Origin: CAIKXD01 sp035439485
GTDB taxonomy: Bacteria > Bacteroidota > Bacteroidia > UBA4408
Direction of reading: 5' to 3'
DNA length: 12,488 bases
Assembly (NCBI GenBank): GCA_035439485.1
Contig: DAORKI010000105.1
Coordinates: 1 to 12,488 of the forward strand
Shown here: piece after piece, positions 8,175-12,488 of the stretch
Numbering within the stretch: position 1 is the stretch's first letter
How the letters are laid out: each line of letters starts with the position of its first letter
The notes under the pieces: generated by a model
Seen by the model: the letters and a program-made list of their open reading frames with translations, nothing else
Told to the model about the DNA's origin: nothing
Databases searched by the model: none
Translations under genes and position numbers: made by a program

Positions 8175-8208
8175 CAAAAGTATTTAAAATAAACTTACTT
8201 GTTTTCAA
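8175..8208 (-). promoter_or_regulatory. Candidate promoter of the ligase/T9SS gene pair
   Basis: On the minus strand TACTTTTG (8182-8175) matches the Bacteroidota -7 box exactly. TTG (8208-8206), 23 nt upstream of it, could act as -33; this spacing is at the long end of the accepted range. Transcription would start around 8167-8171, about 25 nt before the ATG at 8144. The element overlaps the end of the SRPBCC gene, so the pair could be expressed independently of it. Confidence 0.45.
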
Positions 8209-8596
8209 TATTTTGAAACAGTTTTTTATGCTGTTTTTTAAAAACACCTTCCATGATAAGAGAAACGGGTAAAAGTGATTTAAAAGTGACAAATTCATCC
8301 ACAATTGTTATATTATCTTCGGTTGACAGTTTAAAAATGATGTGGATTTGCACTGTTTTTTTTACTACTGCCATCATCGTTATCATGTTGCTAGTTTTAT
8401 TTGATTCAATTTTACAAGGATAAGTAAATTTGAAGTTCATAAATGCTACTTTAAGTTTTTCATGGACCAAGTAACCTCCACCAATCATTGGCTTCATTGC
8501 ATAAATTATAGGATGTACTTCAACAAAACTCTCGGTATGGCTTAAGCATTCGAAAACTTCATTTATTGATTTATTGAGTTTAAATTGTAGATGCAT
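8195..8596 (-). CDS. SRPBCC (START/polyketide-cyclase-like) superfamily protein
   Basis: 133 residues, the usual size of a single SRPBCC helix-grip domain. It starts with the typical strand and helix (MHLQFKLNKSINEVFECLSH), continues with a run of antiparallel strands (YLVHEKLKVAFMNFKFTYPCKIE, then MITMMAVVKKTVQIHIIFKLS, then NITIVDEFVTFK), and ends with the long amphipathic C-terminal helix (MEGVFKKQHKKLFQNIENK). The fold encloses a hydrophobic cavity, and members bind lipids or other hydrophobic ligands; the ligand here cannot be read from sequence. There is no signal peptide, so it should be cytoplasmic. The ATG at 8596 lies 14 nt after the stop of the interrupted lipoprotein gene and the gene ends 50 nt before the ligase-like gene, on the same strand. 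No separate strong promoter is visible upstream. Confidence 0.78.
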   Translation of the reverse strand: MHLQFKLNKSINEVFECLSHTESFVEVHPIIYAMKPMIGGGYLVHEKLKVAFMNFKFTYPCKIESNKTSNMITMMAVVKKTVQIHIIFKLSTEDNITIVDEFVTFKSLLPVSLIMEGVFKKQHKKLFQNIENK

Positions 8597-8610
8597 TTGG
8601 GCTAAAGATA

Positions 8611-9297
8611 CTAAAACTCAAATTCAAATAAATAATCTTCATTCCGATTTAAATAAATATCTTTCATTAAAGTGTCTTTCAGGTTATTCTGGCTTCTTAC
8701 AATTTGAATTTTATAGTTCCCCATTGGATAATTCCATTTTGTATATTCTTTGTTCACATTGTCAAGTATAGCTGTAGCAACATTATCACTTTTTGAGAAA
8801 TTTCCTTTAAATAAACCAGAAGAAACAAACATACATTCAGCTTTCACTTCAAATGTAGCAAGCTGCAATATGGTAGTGTCTTTAGGTCTAATTGTAATTT
8901 TATTGATTGTAGGTTCAATAGTAAACATATAGGATTTCCCTGATGGATCATCCTCAATTTTTATGCTGTTACCATTACTAATAAACGCTCCTCTATAAAA
9001 AATTTTTATACTTAAATCATACCTAAACTTTATGCTTTCTTTAATCAAAACGTCCGAAAAATAAGCAATTCCATTTTCGTCTGTGGTTACTGATTCATAA
9101 CCTCAGAAGGAATTTCCTTCAAGTTTAAAAGATAATCCATATTTATACTATGAAAACAGAATTAATTCTCCTTTCATAGATTGTCCGGTTATAGAATTTA
9201 TATAGGCAACTTGAAAGGAACTTTTGTGTCTCTTACTACATGATAAAAAAGCTACCATTAGAAACAATATAGTGAGATAAGATTTAATTATTTTCAT
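8611..9297 (-). pseudogene. Lipoprotein gene interrupted by two in-frame stop codons
   Basis: Reading from ATG 9297, one continuous frame runs 228 codons to TAG at 8613-8611 but is broken by TAG at codon 50 (9150-9148) and TGA at codon 65 (9105-9103). The first 28 residues form a lipoprotein signal (MKIIKSYLTILFLMVAFLSC, lipobox FLSC with Cys20). Both sides of the breaks look like one protein: a CnaB/carboxypeptidase-regulatory-like start (SITGQSMKGELILFS) resumes as GYESVTTDENGIAYFSDV in the same frame. The longest uninterrupted part (9048-8611) would have to begin at a TTG within a beta-strand and would lack the signal, so it is unlikely to be an independent gene. No frameshift is needed, which points to recent decay, base-calling error or rare readthrough. 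The gene heads the series SRPBCC, ligase, T9SS protein. Its family is not recognised. Confidence 0.8.
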
Positions 9298-9584
9298 ACT
9301 ATCAGATTACAAAGAATTATTATTTTAATTTCAAAAATATAAATTGATTAAATTTATTAGAATACCTTTCAACATATTTAAGATATTTTTTAGGAAAGCT
9401 AACTGTGTATAAATTTCCTTATTGAAGTTTCATAATTTATTGATATGCGCTAATATTTACATAACCTAACGAGGAATATTTCTCCAATAATTTTAGTTTC
9501 TTAAAAATCTTATTTGAATAAAGTTTTAAACTATGCAAAAGTTTTAGAAATTTGCACTCCCTAAAAAAAGTAATTCTAATAGAA
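9298..9584. other. Divergent intergenic region between lipoprotein pseudogene and asnS
   Basis: 287 nt, very AT-rich, holding the upstream sequences of both flanking genes. I see no open frame with protein character. An imperfect 14-nt palindrome (GAGGAATATTTCTC, 9471-9484, one G-T pair) is the only symmetric element noted and could be chance. A weak -7-like box for asnS, GAAATTTG (9547-9554, first base off consensus), lies 31-38 nt before the asnS ATG, without a properly spaced TTTG. Confidence 0.5.
9332..9339 (-). promoter_or_regulatory. Possible -7 element of the lipoprotein pseudogene
   Basis: TATTTTTG on the minus strand (9339-9332) matches TAnnTTTG and lies 34-42 nt upstream of the ATG at 9297. 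No TTTG or TTG occurs at the right distance upstream, so only half of the promoter signature is present. Confidence 0.35.
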
Positions 9585-10976
9585 ATGATTGAACATACAC
9601 CCATAAAAAGTTTATTGAAAGGCGAAGTAGCTCCCCCTAAAGACATTATAGTTAAAGGATGGGTACGTACCATTAGAACCAGCAAAAACGTAAATTTTAT
9701 TGCTTTAAATGATGGTAGTACCATTTTAAATATTCAATTGGTAATAGATAGCAATACGCCTGCATTTGAAATATGTCAACATATTAGTACCGGTGCTTGC
9801 ATAAGGGCAGAAGGCACCTTAGTTGCTTCGCAAGGAAAGGGCCAAACAGTTGAAATTCAATGTAATTCAATATTAATTTATGGTGGGGCTGATCCTGAAA
9901 AGTTTCCTTTACAAAAGAAAGGACATACCTTAGAGTTTTTGCGTGAAATAGCCCACTTACGCCCACGTACCAACACTTTTGGAGCAGTGCTTAGAATGCG
10001 TCATCAAATGGCTTTTGCCATACATCAATTTTTTAACAACAAGGGATTCTTTTATATGCATGCACCTATTGTTACAGGTAGTGATGCAGAAGGAGCCGGT
10101 GAAATGTTTAAAGTTACCACCCTTCCTTTAGAGAATCCGCCACGCAATACCGATGGCTCAATTAACTACATGGAAGACTTTTTTGGGAAAGCCACTAATC
10201 TTACTGTAAGCGGCCAATTGGAAGCTGAATTGGGAGCTCTTGCTTTAGGTAATGTTTATACTTTTGGACCTACTTTTAGAGCCGAAAACAGCAATACACC
10301 TAGGCATTTAGCAGAGTTTTGGATGATTGAGCCCGAAATGGCTTTTTATGACATTCACGACAATATGGATTTAGCTGAGGAAATGCTAAAATACTTAATC
10401 AATTATGCGCTTAAAAACAGTAAAGATGACTTAGAGTTTTTAAATCAAATGTATGATAAGGAACTGATTACTCGCCTACAAAGTGTGGTTGACAAGCCTT
10501 TTGTACGGTTAACCTATACCCAAGCTATTGATATTTTAGTTGGATTTAATGACAAGTTTGAATTTAAAGTTGAATGGGGAACTGATTTGCAAAAAGAACA
10601 TGAAAACTTCCTTGTTTCGCATCATGGTGGGCCAGTAATATTAACCGATTACCCAAAACATATTAAAGCTTTTTACATGAAGCAAAATGAGGATGGCAAA
10701 ACTGTTCGTGCTATGGATATTTTGTTTCCATGGATAGGTGAAATTATAGGTGGTTCTCAGCGTGAAGAAAATTATGACAAACTGTTGAGCCGAGTTACCG
10801 AAATGGGAATTGATGAAGATGAAATTTGGTGGTATTTAGATACCCGCAGATTTGGGACTTGCCCACATGCTGGCTTTGGTTTAGGATTTGAAAGGTTAAT
10901 GTTATTTGTTACAGGTATGACGAATATACGTGATGTAATACCATTTCCACGTACACCTAAAAACGCTGAGTTTTAA
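9585..10976 (+). CDS. asnS: Asparagine--tRNA ligase
   Basis: 463 residues, close to the ~466 usual for bacterial AsnRS. It charges tRNA-Asn with asparagine using ATP in the cytoplasm. An N-terminal OB-fold anticodon-binding domain (about 20-100: VKGWVRTIRTSKNVNFIALNDG) is followed by a class II catalytic core. Motif 1 lies around 130-165, motif 2 is FRAENSNTPRHLAEFWMIEPE (231-251; shown here as adjoining blocks FRAENSN and RHLAEFW), and motif 3 contains GFGLGFERLMLF (430-441) with the ATP-binding arginine. SGQLEAE and GGSQRE blocks are also as expected; the asparagine-type RHLAEFWMIEPE separates it from aspartyl enzymes. The start is ATG 9585. An in-frame TTG at 9552 would add 11 residues but lies inside the likely promoter box and is not supported by family alignment. 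It lies 16 nt before rpoN, suggesting joint transcription. Confidence 0.97.
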   Translation: MIEHTPIKSLLKGEVAPPKDIIVKGWVRTIRTSKNVNFIALNDGSTILNIQLVIDSNTPAFEICQHISTGACIRAEGTLVASQGKGQTVEIQCNSILIYGGADPEKFPLQKKGHTLEFLREIAHLRPRTNTFGAVLRMRHQMAFAIHQFFNNKGFFYMHAPIVTGSDAEGAGEMFKVTTLPLENPPRNTDGSINYMEDFFGKATNLTVSGQLEAELGALALGNVYTFGPTFRAENSNTPRHLAEFWMIEPEMAFYDIHDNMDLAEEMLKYLINYALKNSKDDLEFLNQMYDKELITRLQSVVDKPFVRLTYTQAIDILVGFNDKFEFKVEWGTDLQKEHENFLVSHHGGPVILTDYPKHIKAFYMKQNEDGKTVRAMDILFPWIGEIIGGSQREENYDKLLSRVTEMGIDEDEIWWYLDTRRFGTCPHAGFGLGFERLMLFVTGMTNIRDVIPFPRTPKNAEF

Positions 10977-10980
10977 TTTA

Positions 10981-10988
10981 TAGATTTG
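10981..10988 (+). promoter_or_regulatory. -7-like element directly before rpoN
   Basis: TAGATTTG (10981-10988) matches the Bacteroidota -7 box exactly and sits in the 16-nt gap between asnS and rpoN. Initiation 4-8 nt downstream would fall at or next to the rpoN ATG (10993), giving a leaderless mRNA. No TTTG is found at the matching -33 position inside the asnS end, so this may be a chance match and rpoN may be expressed only by readthrough. Confidence 0.35.
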
Positions 10989-10992
10989 CTGC

Positions 10993-12488
10993 ATGTTAAA
11001 ACAATCGCTCCAACAAAAGTTATTACAAAAACTATCTCCTCAGCAAATTCAGTTAATGAAGTTGTTGCAGATTCCTACAGTTGGTTTGGAGCAACGTATA
11101 AAAGAAGAGCTTGAAATTAATCCAGCTTTAGAAGAATTAGAAGGAGATAGGGATGATATTAAAAACGAGGAGGAAGATGAATTTAGCAATACTGAAGATG
11201 AGGAAGTAGAAGGCTTTGAAGATAGCGAACAAAGCCGCGATGATTTTAATTTAGATGAATTTATTGATGACGATGAAATTCCTTCTTACAAGCTCAATGT
11301 AAAAAACAGTGGTGAAGATGATGAAAGAAAAGATATTCCAATTAGTGGAACACTGAGCTTTCAAGATTATTTAAGTACACAATTAGGTTTATTGGTTTTA
11401 GATGATGAGCATTATCAGATTGCAGAATTTTTAATTGGCAATATTGATGATGATGGATATATGCGCAGAGAAATAGCTGCTTTGGTTGACGATTTGGCAT
11501 TTACGCAAAACATTAATACCACTGTAAAAGAGTTAGAAGAGTTACTTAAACTAATTCAAGATTTTGACCCACCAGGAATAGGTGCACGCAATTTACAAGA
11601 ATGCCTGGACTTACAATTAAAGCGGAAATACAAAGAAACGCATGATCCTGTGGTGAAGATAGCTATGATGATTGTGGAGCAAAACATGGAAGAGTTTAGT
11701 AAAAAACATTTTGAAAAAATTGCCAAAAAGCTAGATTTAGATGATGCTGAGGAAGGAGATGATCAACTATTAAAAGATGCCATACACGAAATTTTAAAAT
11801 TGAACCCTCGTCCTGGAAACTCTATGAATGAAGGGCAGCGAAGCATTCAACATATTATTCCAGACTTTATTTTACACAACAACGATGGTGAGTTAGAGCT
11901 GAGCATCAACTCTAAAAATATGCCTGAATTGCGCGTGAGCAAAAGCTATATGGAAATGTTGGAAGAGTATAGCAAATCAAAATTAGCTAGTAAAGATAAG
12001 AAAGAGGCTGTTCAGTTTGTAAAACAAAAAATAGAAGGTGCCAAATGGTTTATTGATGCTATTAATCAGCGTCAGCACACATTAATCACCACTATGCAAG
12101 CTATTATTGATTATCAATATGAGTATTTTTTGGAAGGTGATGAAACCAAAATGAAGCCTATGATTTTAAAAGATATTGCCGATAAAGTTGGACTTGACAT
12201 TTCGACAGTATCGCGTGTGGCTAATAGTAAATATATTCAAACTCCATTTGGTACTTTGTTGCTTAAATCATTTTTTAGTGAATCATTATCTAACGACCAA
12301 GGTGAAGAAGTTTCAACTCGAGAAGTTAAAAAGATTTTAGAAGACTGCATTGCAGCTGAGAAAAAAGGCAAGCCACTAACGGATGAAAAACTCGCCAAAA
12401 TCTTAAAAGAAAAAGGCTATAATATTGCCCGCAGAACCGTGGCAAAATACCGCGAACAATTGAATATTCCGGTGGCCAGGATGAGGAA
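10993..12488 (+). CDS. rpoN: RNA polymerase sigma-54 factor, 3' end cut by the window
   Basis: 498 codons are visible and the frame runs off the edge. Sigma-54 factors end shortly after their RpoN box, so only a few codons should be missing. It directs RNA polymerase to -24/-12 promoters, where opening requires an AAA+ enhancer-binding activator. Region I (LQQKLLQKLSPQQIQLMKLLQ, 6-26, Gln- and Leu-rich) starts right after the ATG, which confirms the start. Region II (about 46-115) is highly acidic. The core-binding domain follows (120-310; FDPPGIGARNLQECL at 191-205, LNPRPG at 270-275). The HTH region is at 391-425 (LKDIADKVGLDISTVSRVAN), and the RpoN box ARRTVAKYR lies at 479-487, reading directly on -24. 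No clear GG-N10-GC promoter was recognised in the other gene leaders here. The asnS-rpoN order fits what I recall from other Bacteroidota. Confidence 0.96.
   Translation, partial: MLKQSLQQKLLQKLSPQQIQLMKLLQIPTVGLEQRIKEELEINPALEELEGDRDDIKNEEEDEFSNTEDEEVEGFEDSEQSRDDFNLDEFIDDDEIPSYKLNVKNSGEDDERKDIPISGTLSFQDYLSTQLGLLVLDDEHYQIAEFLIGNIDDDGYMRREIAALVDDLAFTQNINTTVKELEELLKLIQDFDPPGIGARNLQECLDLQLKRKYKETHDPVVKIAMMIVEQNMEEFSKKHFEKIAKKLDLDDAEEGDDQLLKDAIHEILKLNPRPGNSMNEGQRSIQHIIPDFILHNNDGELELSINSKNMPELRVSKSYMEMLEEYSKSKLASKDKKEAVQFVKQKIEGAKWFIDAINQRQHTLITTMQAIIDYQYEYFLEGDETKMKPMILKDIADKVGLDISTVSRVANSKYIQTPFGTLLLKSFFSESLSNDQGEEVSTREVKKILEDCIAAEKKGKPLTDEKLAKILKEKGYNIARRTVAKYREQLNIPVARMR

Noticed and set aside
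8611..9048. A free-standing 145-residue gene starting at TTG 9048.
   Set aside because: The TTG lies in mid-domain, the frame continues upstream in protein-like sequence to a lipoprotein signal at 9297, and no start context is present. It is treated as the 3' part of a pseudogene.
9106..9120. Perfect 7-bp inverted repeat GAAGGAA-T-TTCCTTC next to the opal codon of the pseudogene.
   Set aside because: It is too short and lies within coding-like sequence. It could mark a mutation-prone spot but there is no evidence beyond the symmetry.
8611..9297. Alternative genetic code or programmed recoding explaining TAG and TGA inside the lipoprotein frame.
   Set aside because: TAG ends the 854-residue gene and this gene itself, Bacteroidota use the standard bacterial code, and no recoding element is visible. 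TGA does not occur as a terminator in this window, so the evidence against UGA recoding comes only from general knowledge.
9471..9484. Imperfect 14-nt palindrome GAGGAATATTTCTC upstream of asnS as an operator.
   Set aside because: Single copy, one wobble pair and AT-rich surroundings; chance is a sufficient explanation.
9552..9584. An 11-residue N-terminal extension of AsnRS from TTG 9552.
   Set aside because: The TTG is part of the promoter-like GAAATTTG, and the AsnRS family starts near the ATG at 9585.
1..12488. Mobile elements, CRISPR arrays, tRNA genes, toxin-antitoxin or phage-defence modules.
   Set aside because: No transposase, integrase, direct-repeat/spacer pattern, tRNA-like cloverleaf or defence-domain signature was found on either strand.

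Overview
The window looks like chromosomal DNA from an AT-rich member of the Bacteroidota, probably a free-living flavobacterium-like or sphingobacterium-like lineage. Three lines of evidence support this. Three proteins end in type A C-terminal sorting domains of the type IX secretion system (T9SS). Upstream regions carry the Bacteroidota promoter signature (TTTG, about 19 nt, TAnnTTTG), and purine-rich Shine-Dalgarno sequences are largely missing. The sigma-54 and asparaginyl-tRNA synthetase genes also read as Bacteroidota types. I see no tRNA, rRNA, CRISPR array, transposase or phage gene.

Layout from left to right. The 3' end of a secreted fibronectin-III/T9SS protein (1-503, +) converges on two minus-strand genes: a small secreted protein of unknown function (529-1065) and a four-helix membrane protein (1124-1558). 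A divergent promoter region (about 1559-1718) separates these from a LamG-domain T9SS protein on the plus strand (start most likely TTG at 1719, end 3092). A perfect 13-bp hairpin flanked by A and T runs (3271-3303) ends transcription from both sides.

Next comes a minus-strand block whose transcription order runs from right to left: a lipoprotein pseudogene with two in-frame nonsense codons (9297-8611), a small SRPBCC-fold protein (8596-8195), an O-antigen-ligase/Wzy_C membrane protein with a TPR tail (8144-6027), and an 854-residue multi-domain T9SS surface protein (6014-3450). The last two are only 12 nt apart and have a candidate promoter of their own, so they are probably cotranscribed. 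The right end, on the plus strand, is housekeeping: asnS (9585-10976), then 16 nt later rpoN (10993 to beyond the window edge, only a few codons missing).

How the genes relate: the left and central parts mainly encode envelope and surface proteins. The most thought-provoking link is the pair of a polymerase/ligase-type glycan enzyme and a T9SS cargo, because type A T9SS cargo is typically attached to a cell-surface lipopolysaccharide. I do not see a complete new defence or mobile system here. The points most worth following up are the doubly interrupted lipoprotein gene, the ligase/T9SS gene pair, the start-site revision of the LamG gene and the possibly leaderless rpoN promoter.
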